Part shown: piece by piece, positions 1 through 8,943 of the stretch
Position numbering within the stretch: position 1 is the stretch's first letter
How the letters are laid out: each line of letters begins with the position of its first letter
From: Bryobacterales bacterium
Lineage (GTDB): Bacteria; Acidobacteriota; Terriglobia; Bryobacterales; Bryobacteraceae
Length of the DNA stretch: 64,000 bases
Assembly (NCBI GenBank): GCA_016789905.1
Contig: JAEUQC010000167.1
Location: 1-64,000 of the forward strand
Direction of reading: 5' to 3'
The notes under the pieces: model-generated
What the model was told of the DNA's origin: nothing
The model's input: the letters and a program-made list of their open reading frames with translations, nothing else
Databases searched by the model: none
Position numbers and translations under genes: made by a program

Positions 1-141
1 AGCGCGAGCGATGTTACCCTCGGACTGCGGTTCAATAAATTGGGCAGCTTTATTGGTACATCGAAGAACGTGTATTGGTGGGCAGTGGATAACTCGGCGA
101 ACGGCACCGGGTGGATAACGGGCGGGAGTTGGGCGCCGTAG
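1..141 (+). CDS. C-terminal end of an unidentified protein (partial)
   Basis: An open frame enters from the left edge and stops at a TAG at 139-141, giving 46 residues. The end is rich in Gly, Trp, Asn and Thr (it finishes ITGGSWAP), which suits an exported beta-rich protein, but no family can be named from so little. It converges on the TonB receptor gene, whose stop lies seven bases away. The frame is open throughout, but 141 bases is short enough for that to be chance. Confidence 0.5.
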   Translation, partial: SASDVTLGLRFNKLGSFIGTSKNVYWWAVDNSANGTGWITGGSWAP

Positions 142-147
142 CGAAAG

Positions 148-3100
148 TCAGAAAACCAGCTTGAGAGCAAAGGTCATCTGGCGCTGGCCGTGGCCTTTCT
201 CTCCCGTCACTGTGCCAAAGGCCGTATTGCCAGGAGCCGTGTTGGGGTTGGCGAATTGCACATGGTTGAAGGCGTTGAAGCTTTCCATGCGGAACTGTAG
301 CGAATAGCCTTCGCAGACGCGGAAGTTCTTGAACAGGGACGCGTCCACGTTGTTAATGCCATCGGAGCGAACGCCTGTGAAGCGCGAACTCATGGTGCGG
401 ATGTTGGAGCCGAGCGCGCGGGCGTTGTTGCGTTCGAAGCCGGCATCAGTGTTGAACCAGCGGTTCGGGCTGCGTTCGCCGATGGGAAGCGGGATATCGG
501 CCAGATTGCCGTAGAAGCTTACGTTACCGAAGCCAAGCGCCTGCCCGCTCTGGCCTTCGAGCCAGGCTTGCAACTGCCAGCCGCCGATGAAGGCATCGAT
601 AAACCGGTTGGCGCCGGCGCCCAGGCGGCGCCCCTTGCCGAAGGGGAGTTCGTAGATGCCGCTGACGGTGAGCCGCTGCGGGTAGTCCTGATCGGAGACC
701 ACTTCTTCCAGGCCCAGGCTGGGCTGATTGAGATAGCCTACGGCTTCCATGAACTTGGACCAGGTATAGGCGGCCTGCAGCGTGAAGCCGTGGAACATGC
801 GCCGCTGCACGTTGAACTGCAGCCCGTGATACCAAGAGTAGCCGAGCGTTTCGGCAATGGTTATATCGCCGAAGTGAGGATAGGGGCGCAGGAGTTGCGA
901 GCGGGCAACCCGCTGGTTGCCGGGGCCTGTGCCGAGGAATTCCGGCATTCCGAAGAAGGGGCTGGCGACTTGAGCGTTCAGGAAATCGATGGCGGGCTGG
1001 TCGCGGACGGGAGAGGTGGAAAAGTACTGGGAGGGAATGGCGTTCGCATTGGTATCGACGCCGAGATGGGTGCCGCGATTGCCGACGTAGCCGAGATCGA
1101 CAACGAAGCGGGATGGCAGTTGGCGCTGCACATTGAACGACCACCGCTGCATGTAGGGAGTTCTAGGGTGGCCTTGAAACGCGGTGACGGCGCGGCCGAG
1201 GAATGTGCGCAGGCCCTGCGACGCGCCGGTGGGGAGTTCGATGCCGTCCGGGAAGGGGTTGGCGAGCGTGGCGCGGAAGGTCTGGCCGTTGTCCTGGGAG
1301 GGGTTCAGATTTGTTGGCTGGTTGAAACCGCCTTGGTTCACATCGCGCCGGTCGGCGCCGTAGCTTGCGTAGAATAGCCCGTAGCCGAGCCGAATGACGG
1401 TTTGCGGGGCCACTTGATAGGCGAGTCCGACACGGGGGGCGAAGTTCGAACGCGGCACGTTCCACAACATGCGGGGATTGCCATTGACACCCGCAAAGGT
1501 TAAGCCACCGAGTGTGCGGAACTGCGCGGGGGCGACTTCAGGAATGGGAGCACGGGAATAGGCCGCGAGGGCTGGGGCGGAAATGGGGCTGGCGGAGGCG
1601 AAATCGAACCCGAGAATGGAGCGGTTGTAGCGTTCGGTATTGGCGCCATCCCATTCGTAGCGAAGGCCGAGGTTCAGGGTGAGTTTGCGGGAGAGCTTCC
1701 AATCGTCCTGGAGATAGGTGGCGTAGTAGACGGACTGCTGGGCGCGGGAGGCGTTATTGTTGATGCGGCCACCGGTGGGGAGGCCGAGCATCATGGAGGC
1801 CAACCCCTGGCCGATGGGGGCGACGGCGGAGGTATCGAGAGGGCCGCGGGTCCAGGCGCGGGCAAACTCAAAGCGGGGGGCGACGTTGCCGTAGTTGAAC
1901 CCGTTTTCACGAAAGATTCGCGTTTCGGCGCCGGTGCGAAGGCTATGGGCGCCGGCGAGGACGGTGAACGTTCCCTGGTACGTTTGGTAGGTGGTGCGCC
2001 GTTTGGTGTTGGTATCAACGCTGAGCTCCGTATAGGCGCCTTCATCGATGTAGATATTGGGAAAGGCGATGCCTTCGGGCTGATTGCGGGAGCGGAGTTC
2101 GGAAAGCAGGGATTGAGGGAGGCCGAGGGAGACGAGATCGAAGCCGGCGGATTTGGGATCAAGATCGTTGACGAAATCACTGACGCTGGCGCGCAGATTC
2201 AGGATGGTGCGTGCGTTTACGACGATGACGTCATCCACCATGAGGCCGTTGCTTTTCTGCGTGGTAACGTCGCCATCGGCGATGGTAGGAAGTTGCTGGA
2301 CGCCGGTGAGATAGTCGCTGACGCTGATGCGGGCAAAGAGGCGATGGGACTGGCTGAAGTTGTGATCGAGGCGGGAGAGGAACGACTTGTAGTCCTTGGG
2401 TTCCTGTTGGATGCCGAAGAAGTTTTGCCGGAAGTCTGCGGTGCCGGCGACATTGGGGCTGGGGATGTAACGGAGGATATTGCGAGCGATGGGGCTGATG
2501 CGGCTGGCGGGCAGGATGTTGCCGGGAAGGGGCTGACGCTGGAACCGGCCGCCGGCGGCGGGGGTGACGGTGGCGGGGTCGTAGATCTGATAGTTGGCGC
2601 CGACGCGGAGGAGGGCGGAAAAATCGCCGGTCCGCTGGGCCTCAGTAGGAACGGTGGCGAAGAAAGTGGGCTGGCGGCGAATCTTAATGCCTTCGTAGCC
2701 GAAGGTCCAAAAACTCTTGTTGCGGCCGTCGTAGAATTTGCCGAGGCGGATGGGCCCGGACAGGGTGGCGCCCCAGCGCTGGTGTAGCCAGCCGGGGGCG
2801 GCGATGCGGCGTTTCTCTTCGGTTACGGGACCAGTGGCTGGATTCCACAAATACTGATTGGAGAACCAGGGCACGGCGCGGATACGGGAATCGAAGCCGT
2901 AGGCGGAGCCGTGAAGAGCGTTGGTGCCAGACTTGAGACTGACGTTAACCACGGCGCCTGCGGCGCGGCCGAGCGACGCGTCGTAGTTGGTGGTTTCCAC
3001 CTTGTATTCGGCGACCAGGTCCTGCATGGGGGCGAAGGCGGCAGAGGTCTCCTGCATATTGGGGGCGCCATCGAGAGAGACTTCTGTGTTGCCGCCCTTG

Positions 3101-3642
3101 GTGCCGTTGACGATGAGACCGGTGGCGGCTCCGTTATCCATGGGATTGCCGGCGGAACGGCCGCCGCTGGCGCTGACGCCGGCAGTGAGGCGGGTAAGGT
3201 AGAAGGCGTTGCCGCCGACAACAGGAAGTTCGCGGGCGCGGCGTTCGTCCATCACCATGCCGAGCGAGGCTGTGGCCGTTTGGAGGAGCGGGGTTTCGCC
3301 AGTGACGACGACGGAATCGGCGACGGCGCCGAGTTGAAGGGAAAGGTCGAGTTGGAGGCGGTCTCCGACGCGGAGCTGGATGCCATCGCGGACCGCTTTT
3401 GAGAAACCTTCACGCTCCGCGCTGACTTCATATTGGCCTGGAACCAGATAGGGCAATTCATAATTGCCGCTGTCATTGGACTTCGTTTCAACGATGACGC
3501 CGGTGGCGACGTTTCGGGCGGTAATCTTTGCGCCCGGGATGAGGGCGGCGGTGGCGTCGGAGACGCGGCCGAGGATGGTGCCTCTGGATTCCTGCGCGTG
3601 CAGAGCGAAGGCGAATAGGATCGCGAGGGCGAATGGAAGCAT
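148..3642 (-). CDS. TonB-dependent receptor, Oar-like, with carboxypeptidase-regulatory N-terminal domain
   Basis: Predicted outer-membrane beta-barrel of 1164 residues. A signal peptide (MLPFALAILFAFALHA) is followed by a carboxypeptidase-regulatory-like beta domain at about 20-105, a TonB plug at about 110-230, and a long barrel ending in Phe (FALKLVF), as outer-membrane proteins do. This architecture is the abundant Oar/SusC-like receptor type of Solibacter relatives; the substrate is unknown, often an oligosaccharide or peptide. I chose the ATG at 3642 because AAGGGGA sits six bases upstream and the signal peptide starts there; a longer frame to 3705 would overlap the upstream gene. It is the last gene of the group DinB, SUMF1-hydrolase, receptor. 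Confidence 0.93.
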   Translation of the reverse strand: MLPFALAILFAFALHAQESRGTILGRVSDATAALIPGAKITARNVATGVIVETKSNDSGNYELPYLVPGQYEVSAEREGFSKAVRDGIQLRVGDRLQLDLSLQLGAVADSVVVTGETPLLQTATASLGMVMDERRARELPVVGGNAFYLTRLTAGVSASGGRSAGNPMDNGAATGLIVNGTKGGNTEVSLDGAPNMQETSAAFAPMQDLVAEYKVETTNYDASLGRAAGAVVNVSLKSGTNALHGSAYGFDSRIRAVPWFSNQYLWNPATGPVTEEKRRIAAPGWLHQRWGATLSGPIRLGKFYDGRNKSFWTFGYEGIKIRRQPTFFATVPTEAQRTGDFSALLRVGANYQIYDPATVTPAAGGRFQRQPLPGNILPASRISPIARNILRYIPSPNVAGTADFRQNFFGIQQEPKDYKSFLSRLDHNFSQSHRLFARISVSDYLTGVQQLPTIADGDVTTQKSNGLMVDDVIVVNARTILNLRASVSDFVNDLDPKSAGFDLVSLGLPQSLLSELRSRNQPEGIAFPNIYIDEGAYTELSVDTNTKRRTTYQTYQGTFTVLAGAHSLRTGAETRIFRENGFNYGNVAPRFEFARAWTRGPLDTSAVAPIGQGLASMMLGLPTGGRINNNASRAQQSVYYATYLQDDWKLSRKLTLNLGLRYEWDGANTERYNRSILGFDFASASPISAPALAAYSRAPIPEVAPAQFRTLGGLTFAGVNGNPRMLWNVPRSNFAPRVGLAYQVAPQTVIRLGYGLFYASYGADRRDVNQGGFNQPTNLNPSQDNGQTFRATLANPFPDGIELPTGASQGLRTFLGRAVTAFQGHPRTPYMQRWSFNVQRQLPSRFVVDLGYVGNRGTHLGVDTNANAIPSQYFSTSPVRDQPAIDFLNAQVASPFFGMPEFLGTGPGNQRVARSQLLRPYPHFGDITIAETLGYSWYHGLQFNVQRRMFHGFTLQAAYTWSKFMEAVGYLNQPSLGLEEVVSDQDYPQRLTVSGIYELPFGKGRRLGAGANRFIDAFIGGWQLQAWLEGQSGQALGFGNVSFYGNLADIPLPIGERSPNRWFNTDAGFERNNARALGSNIRTMSSRFTGVRSDGINNVDASLFKNFRVCEGYSLQFRMESFNAFNHVQFANPNTAPGNTAFGTVTGEKGHGQRQMTFALKLVF

Positions 3643-3664
3643 ACTGGTCCCCTTAATTGCCTTC

Positions 3665-3693
3665 AGTATATAGCGGGCTATTCGTTCAGGAAA
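3665..3693 (-). promoter_or_regulatory. weak sigma-70-like promoter for the TonB receptor
   Basis: On the minus strand TATACT (3665-3670) matches five of six -10 bases. It follows TTTCCT by 17 bases, which is a poor -35. The site lies just upstream of the receptor start and overlaps the end of the preceding gene, so the receptor could have its own promoter besides read-through. Confidence 0.3.
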
Positions 3694-5282
3694 CGTTCCA
3701 GCCATTCCATGGCCAGTTGGATGCTGGTTTCGGTGGGGGAATGTCCAGAGCGGTGATTGATCATGCCGAGGCGCGACTTGTCGGAATAGGCCTGCTGGGC
3801 GGAAAGAAGAAGGGGCCAGCTTTTGTCTCCGTCGGCCGATTCACCGGCGATTAGGAGGAAGGGCCGAGGGCTCATGCGAGCGATGAGGTCGTGCTGGTCC
3901 GCCTCCGGGGGGAGGGTCAAGATCATTTTGCCGAGATACCAGAAGTCCTGATAGTTGGAGAATTTCAAACTAATGCCGGGTTCGCTGGAAACCGTGGCTT
4001 TTATGCGCGGCTCAAAAGCAGCGCCATAGAGCGCCATTTTTCCGCCCAGGGAGTGGCCGATCATGCCGATGCGGGCAGGATCGACGTCTGGGCGTGTTAG
4101 TAAGTAGTCCACGATGCGTTGTAAGTCAAAAATCCATTTGCCCAGGGGTGTGACGCCGGGGTGGCGGCGGGCGTGTTGAAACACGGCTTCGTCGTATCCT
4201 TCGCCGTCGGATTCGCCGTACCACTTGATGGACACGGCCAACATGCCGCGCTGGGCGGCCAGCCGGGCGTAAGCGCGGGTATCGCCGGGCGTGAGCCGGC
4301 GGCCGCCAAGATCGGCGCCGGCCGGGGTGTCGACGTCGTAGTAGGGAACGAGGAGAACGGGCAGTGGGGCAGTTCGCTGGCGCAGGGGAGAGGTGATCAG
4401 GACACGGGTTGGAAACTGGGGTTCGATGGCGAGGTCGAGGAGTTCTCCGGTCCAAACCGGATTGGTGATGCGCTGGATGAGGCGCGCGGGCGGAGCGATT
4501 TTCGGAAGGTTGGGGGTTCCGAGAGTGGCCAGCCAGTTGTGCCGGGAGAGGGGCGGCGGCGGGGCCGATGGGTGGTTCTGGAACTTGGATAGGAAGGCGG
4601 GGCTGGGCCTGCGGATGGTTTGCGGAACTGGCAGGGAACGGGCGAGCCGGAAGCCTGTGAAGGGGCTGGGGCGTGCCGGGGCGCGACCGCTGAGAAGGCC
4701 TTTATTCCATTGGGCGGCCCCGGTAAGGATACTACCGCCGCGGATCACCTTTTCGAGGCCGGTAGGCGGGCCTTGGGGATCGACTGTTGCATCGACAGCC
4801 GGGGCGGGGGAGTACCAGTCCTCGCACCATTCCCAAACATTGCCAGCCATGTCGTGAAGGCCGTATTCGTTGGGAGGAAATTGGGCGACGGGGCGGGTGC
4901 CGGGGGCGGCGGCGTTCAGGAGGTCCTGCGAGTCCTGATAGCCGGTGGGGCGGAGAGAGCCAGGAACGGGTTTGCCGAAAGCGTGGGCCCATTCGGCGGA
5001 GGTGGGCAGGCGGTATCCGGTGCAGGCGGGGAGGCGTGTCGAGTTGGCAAGGTTGTAGCAGGGGCTGAGCCGTTCGGCGATGGAGAGTTTGTTGGCGTAG
5101 GCGATGGCCTGTTGCCAGGTGAGATTTTCCACGGGGCGGGCGGGTCCGCGGTAATGGGAGGGGTTGGCACCGGTGAGCCGGGCGTATTCGGACTGGGTGA
5201 CTTCGGTTTTGCCAAGCAGAAAGGGGCTGGTGACGGGACCGGCGGGAATGGGAAGGAGCGTGGCGGCGAGGAGGAGGAGCAT
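3678..5282 (-). CDS. SUMF1-like domain fused to alpha/beta hydrolase
   Basis: A 534-residue, probably exported protein with a hydrophobic N-terminus. Residues about 15-215 form a formylglycine-generating-enzyme (SUMF1)-type domain, shown by KTEVTQSEY, YRLPTSAEW, DMAGNVWEWCEDWY, RGGS and a closing GFRLARS. Residues about 260-534 form an alpha/beta hydrolase of the dienelactone-hydrolase/acetyl-xylan-esterase type, with nucleophile elbow GHSLGG near 410 and a late His in INHRSGHSP. The SUMF1 part lacks the active-site cysteine pair of true FGE (QWNKGLLSGRAP where the enzyme has YCxRYRxxAR), so I expect a binding or structural role. The hydrolase is likely an active esterase; the substrate is unknown. 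It lies 31 bases after the DinB gene and 35 before the receptor, so probably one transcript. Confidence 0.85.
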   Translation of the reverse strand: MLLLLAATLLPIPAGPVTSPFLLGKTEVTQSEYARLTGANPSHYRGPARPVENLTWQQAIAYANKLSIAERLSPCYNLANSTRLPACTGYRLPTSAEWAHAFGKPVPGSLRPTGYQDSQDLLNAAAPGTRPVAQFPPNEYGLHDMAGNVWEWCEDWYSPAPAVDATVDPQGPPTGLEKVIRGGSILTGAAQWNKGLLSGRAPARPSPFTGFRLARSLPVPQTIRRPSPAFLSKFQNHPSAPPPPLSRHNWLATLGTPNLPKIAPPARLIQRITNPVWTGELLDLAIEPQFPTRVLITSPLRQRTAPLPVLLVPYYDVDTPAGADLGGRRLTPGDTRAYARLAAQRGMLAVSIKWYGESDGEGYDEAVFQHARRHPGVTPLGKWIFDLQRIVDYLLTRPDVDPARIGMIGHSLGGKMALYGAAFEPRIKATVSSEPGISLKFSNYQDFWYLGKMILTLPPEADQHDLIARMSPRPFLLIAGESADGDKSWPLLLSAQQAYSDKSRLGMINHRSGHSPTETSIQLAMEWLERFLNE

Positions 5283-5313
5283 GGCTGCGTTCGGAGAGCG
5301 GGCGCCCGGGGGA

Positions 5314-5832
5314 TTAGTAGCGTTCGAGAAGTATGCGGCGGTGGTGTTCGGCGTGGCCGGCGATCATGAAGGCCAAGGCGCGGGTGGTGACCAGGTTGTT
5401 GCTGGCCGTACCGGAGCGGGACCAGGCCTCCGGCGGCAGGGATCGCAACATGGTCATGGTGGCGGCCCGGATGGATTGGAATTCGTCAACGTGGCTGGCC
5501 CAGGAACGGGTGCCGGCGCAGGCATTGGCGGCAAACAGGTCCTGATCGAAGCCGGGAAGGGGCGCCTCGCCTCCGCCTCGGCCGATCCAGAACGCGCGAA
5601 AGGCGAAAACGCGTTCGGTGTCGTTGATGTGGCTGAGCGCCTCGCGAAAGGACCATTTGATAGGTTCATAGCGGTGGAGCGATCGCTCCTCTGAAATAGT
5701 GGCGAAGTAGGCGAGGAGTTCGACGGTTTGGGCGTCGAGGTGTCCCAAAATGTCGGTGGTCTGCGCTTTGTCGATGTAGGTGAAATAGTATTCGGCTGCC
5801 TCGTTGCGAGCGGGTTGACCAATCATCTCCAT
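5314..5832 (-). CDS. DinB-family protein
   Basis: A 172-residue four-helix-bundle protein of the DinB/YfiT superfamily. Family signs are the N-terminal helix (EAAEYYFTYID), the central segment KWSFREALSHINDTERVF with the first metal-ligand His, and the C-terminal AGHAEHHRRIL carrying the other His residues of the usual triad. DinB-like proteins often act as thiol transferases or metal-dependent hydrolases; the role here is unknown. The start may be 5832 or the next ATG at 5826; neither has a clear ribosome site, and the reading frame upstream of them has no DinB similarity. It is divergent from the PDZ histidine-kinase operon and is the first gene of a three-gene - strand group. Confidence 0.85.
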   Translation of the reverse strand: MEMIGQPARNEAAEYYFTYIDKAQTTDILGHLDAQTVELLAYFATISEERSLHRYEPIKWSFREALSHINDTERVFAFRAFWIGRGGGEAPLPGFDQDLFAANACAGTRSWASHVDEFQSIRAATMTMLRSLPPEAWSRSGTASNNLVTTRALAFMIAGHAEHHRRILLERY

Positions 5833-5897
5833 ACTGTAACGCAAGCGAGCTATACCGTTTCCCGTAGATAGATACGGAAAGCTGTATTGCACTCGGT

Positions 5898-5954
5898 GTT
5901 TCCGCGAAACGAAGGGGATGGAGAATTTAGTATTCTTGAGGATTCTGCGAATCC
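5898..5954 (+). promoter_or_regulatory. paired palindromes upstream of sigma-54 promoter (probable activator sites)
   Basis: Two perfect dyads share one core. GTTTC-CGC-GAAAC lies at 5898-5910 and GGATTC-TGC-GAATCC at 5940-5954; both read TTC-YGC-GAA at the centre, and their centres are 43 bases (about four helical turns) apart. They sit directly upstream of the sigma-54 promoter of the kinase/activator operon. I infer that they are binding sites for the NtrC-type protein encoded at 8936-10378. An imperfect inverted repeat (5858-5880) lies further upstream. Confidence 0.5.
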
Positions 5955-5961
5955 CCCTGGT

Positions 5962-5977
5962 TGGCTATGAAATTGCA
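5962..5977 (+). promoter_or_regulatory. sigma-54 (-24/-12) promoter
   Basis: TGGCTATGAAATTGCA fits the sigma-54 consensus TGGC-N8-TTGCA, with the invariant GG and GC exactly 12 bases apart and a pyrimidine before the TGG. The expected start of transcription is near 5988, leaving a leader of about 28 bases that includes the AGGGGAG ribosome site of the GTG-started kinase gene at 6016. The operon encodes a sigma-54 activator, which supports the call. Confidence 0.68.
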
Positions 5978-6015
5978 GGGGTATTCTATTCGGACGAGGA
6001 AGGGGAGCGGGGCAG

Positions 6016-8943
6016 GTGCAGGAGTTGAAGCGACAATTTGCCGGAGGGCTGATCGTTATCCTAACGATCGCCGCCGTGATTGCCGCTGGAATCAACTTCT
6101 TGCAGCAACGCAAGTTCCACTTGCCGGAAGACGGCGTGACCTGGGTGGACCGGGAGGGAAAAGCCGGTACGGTGGCCGAGGGGAAGCCGATCATCCGGAA
6201 CAACGTGGTGGCGTTACACGTGGTGAAGGGCGGGCCGGCGGACCGGGCTGGAATTGTGGAAGGGGATATTCTGCGGCGCATCGACAACGTGGGGGTGTCG
6301 ACGGCGGCGGAAGTGGCCGAGATTCTGGTGGGGATGGGGGTCTGGAAAAAGGTCGAGTACCACGTAGAGCGTCCGTACAAGCGGGACGGCAATGAGATTG
6401 TTTTGGAAGTGCGTTACACGGTGACGGTGGCGGAACACCTTCCGTCCGATGCGGTGTACTACCAGTATTTCGTGGGCGCGGCGTATCTATTTGTTGGTTT
6501 GTTTGTGTTCTTTCGGCGAGGAGACGCGCACAAGGCGTTGCATTTTTATCTGCTTTGCCTGGCGAGCTTCGTCCTTTATACCTTCCACTACACTGGAAAG
6601 CTGAACAGCTTCGATCAAGTGATTTACTTCGGCAACGTGTATGCGGGGCTGCTGATGCCCACGCTGTTTATTCACTTCGCCCTAGTGTTTCCAGAGCCGC
6701 CGGGGTGGCTGCGCGGGCGTGGCTTGGCATTGGTGCTCTATGTGCCGGCGCTGATAGCCGGAGGGCTTTGGACCGGAATACTGGGCGGTTATGTTGTGGT
6801 GCCTGTAAGTCCAATTGAACTGCGTTGGATGTTCGACCGGGCGTGGATGGGTTTCCTGGCTGGCGGACAACTGGCTGGCGCGGGGATACTATCGTGGCGG
6901 TACCGGCGGACAATGGATCCGATCACGCGGCAGCAGGTGAAGTGGCTGCGCAATGGCGCCGTATTTGGAGTGCTGCCATTCGCGGCGCTGTATGTGATGC
7001 CGTACATGGCCGGGGCCGTGCTGGGTCCGGCCATGGAGATGGCAGTGCTGCCGTTGGCGCTGGTACCCATCACGTGGGCTTACGCGATTTTCCGCTACCG
7101 GTTGATGGATGTGGACATCATCTTCCAACAGGGGTACGTCTACACGTTGGCGACGCTGGCGGTGCTGGCGGTGTTTTACGGGATGGTGTTTTCGATCACG
7201 ACGTCGATGCCGCACCCAGAGGGTGAGCCCGGGGCACGTCTGGACGATCTGAATCCAGCGGCGCTGGTGAGCCTTATCCTGATTGCGGCGTTCATTTTCC
7301 AGCCGGTGCGGAACTGGCTGCAAGAGGTGCTGGACCGCCACTTTTTCTATAAAGACCGGTACGACTACCGGCGGACGCTGATTGAATTCGCTCGCGAACT
7401 GGGGAGCGAGACGGACCTGAACCGGACGCTGAACGCCGTGGCGGACCGGCTGACGCGGACGCTTTCCATCGAACGGATTGCTTTCTTCCTGAACGACGAA
7501 AAAGCGGGCGGCTTTCGTTTATACATGACGGCGGGGTTGCAGCGGCCGGTGCCGGATATGGTGGACTTGACGTTCCTTCCGGAGCAGGAAACGGAGACGA
7601 ATCGCTACCTGTTTTTTGAGCGGACACGCGGACCCTACGATGCGTTTCTGCGAGACCATCCCGATTCGGTATTGCACACGATCGCCGACCTGGATCTGAC
7701 CTACTACGTTCCGTGCGCGGCGCGGGGCAGGGTGATCGCGTATCTGGGAGCGAGCCGAACGACGGAGGGCGATTTCCTATCGTCGGATGATGTGGAACTG
7801 CTGCAGACGCTGTGCGGGTATGTCGGCATCTCGATTGAGAACGCGCGCCTATATCGGTCCCTGGCGCGAAAGGCGGAGGAATACGAGCGGCTGAAGGAGT
7901 TCAGCGAGAACATCGTGGAGTCGATCAACGTCGGCATTGCGGCGGCTGATTTCGAGGACTGCGTGGAGAGCTGGAACTCGCAGATGGAGCAGTTGACGGG
8001 AATCCGGCGCGAAGACGCGATGGGCCGTCCGCTGCGGGATCTGCTGCCTACAGATCTGATTGAGCAATTGACGCGACTTCGTTCGGAAGCCGGGATTCAT
8101 ACGATCTATAAGTTCCCCTTGCCGGGGCCAAACGACGCCGACCGGGTAATTAATGTGGTGTTTGCACCGCTGATTTCGCGGGAACAGGAGCAGATTGGAC
8201 GCCTGATTCTGTTCGACGACATCACGGAGCGTTCCGTGCTGGAAAACCGGTTGGTGCAGGCCGATAAGCTCTCTTCGCTGGGGCTGCTGGCGGCGGGCGT
8301 GGCGCATGAGGTGAATACGCCGCTGGCGGTGATTTCCACCTACGCGCAACTGCTGGCCAAGCAGGTGACCGGGGACGAGAGCAAGTCAAAACTGCTGGAA
8401 AAGATTGCCAAACAGACGTTCAGGGCGAGCGAGATTGTGAATTCCCTTTTGAACTTCTCGCGCACGTCTTCGACGGCATATGAAGAAGTGGATTTGAACC
8501 GGATTGTGCGCGAGACCTTGCAGTTGATTCAGCCGCAATTGGCGAAAGCGCGGATCGAAGTGCAGGATAAGCTGGACGCGGGGCTGGGGCCGGTGCGCGG
8601 CAACGCGGGCAAATTACAGCAGGTATTTCTGAATCTGTTCCTGAATGCCAGGGATGCAATGGAGAACGGCGGCTCGCTGACAGTAGTGACAACGTCGAAC
8701 GAGGCGATGGCGCGAGTGGAGATTATTGACTCCGGTTGCGGGATTCCAGAGGAGAACCTGGCGCGGATCTACGACCCGTTCTTTACGACGAAGGGCGCCA
8801 AAAAAGGGACCGGGTTGGGGTTATCGATTACCTACGGTATTGTGAAAGAACATGGAGGCTCTATTGGTGTGCTGTCACAACAGGGGCAGGGCACGCGCTT
8901 CCAGCTTGACTTCCCGTTGGTAAGGAAACCCGTTAATGCCTGA
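6016..8943 (+). CDS. membrane sensor histidine kinase with PDZ, GAF and PAS domains
   Basis: A 975-residue kinase. The order is: one membrane segment (about 8-30), an extracytoplasmic PDZ domain (about 50-120, VVKGGPADRAGIVEGDIL), seven or eight membrane segments (about 150-420), a GAF domain (about 455-615), a PAS domain (about 630-740), then HisKA with phospho-acceptor His764 (VAHEVNTPL) and a HATPase with DSGCGIPEENL and GTGLGLSI. It should phosphorylate the response regulator next door, whose ATG lies eight bases before this gene ends. The start is GTG with AGGGGAG upstream. A PDZ domain on the outside of a kinase suggests sensing of peptide C-termini or protease state; that is inference. 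Confidence 0.92.
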   Translation: MQELKRQFAGGLIVILTIAAVIAAGINFLQQRKFHLPEDGVTWVDREGKAGTVAEGKPIIRNNVVALHVVKGGPADRAGIVEGDILRRIDNVGVSTAAEVAEILVGMGVWKKVEYHVERPYKRDGNEIVLEVRYTVTVAEHLPSDAVYYQYFVGAAYLFVGLFVFFRRGDAHKALHFYLLCLASFVLYTFHYTGKLNSFDQVIYFGNVYAGLLMPTLFIHFALVFPEPPGWLRGRGLALVLYVPALIAGGLWTGILGGYVVVPVSPIELRWMFDRAWMGFLAGGQLAGAGILSWRYRRTMDPITRQQVKWLRNGAVFGVLPFAALYVMPYMAGAVLGPAMEMAVLPLALVPITWAYAIFRYRLMDVDIIFQQGYVYTLATLAVLAVFYGMVFSITTSMPHPEGEPGARLDDLNPAALVSLILIAAFIFQPVRNWLQEVLDRHFFYKDRYDYRRTLIEFARELGSETDLNRTLNAVADRLTRTLSIERIAFFLNDEKAGGFRLYMTAGLQRPVPDMVDLTFLPEQETETNRYLFFERTRGPYDAFLRDHPDSVLHTIADLDLTYYVPCAARGRVIAYLGASRTTEGDFLSSDDVELLQTLCGYVGISIENARLYRSLARKAEEYERLKEFSENIVESINVGIAAADFEDCVESWNSQMEQLTGIRREDAMGRPLRDLLPTDLIEQLTRLRSEAGIHTIYKFPLPGPNDADRVINVVFAPLISREQEQIGRLILFDDITERSVLENRLVQADKLSSLGLLAAGVAHEVNTPLAVISTYAQLLAKQVTGDESKSKLLEKIAKQTFRASEIVNSLLNFSRTSSTAYEEVDLNRIVRETLQLIQPQLAKARIEVQDKLDAGLGPVRGNAGKLQQVFLNLFLNARDAMENGGSLTVVTTSNEAMARVEIIDSGCGIPEENLARIYDPFFTTKGAKKGTGLGLSITYGIVKEHGGSIGVLSQQGQGTRFQLDFPLVRKPVNA

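Noticed and set aside
568..1377. 269-residue open frame on the + strand
   Set aside because: Antisense to the TonB receptor barrel; no motif and no ribosome site.
3678..5282. Active formylglycine-generating enzyme for the sulfatase at 44259-45740
   Set aside because: The catalytic Cys pair of FGE is absent from the SUMF1-like domain and the genes lie 40 kb apart.
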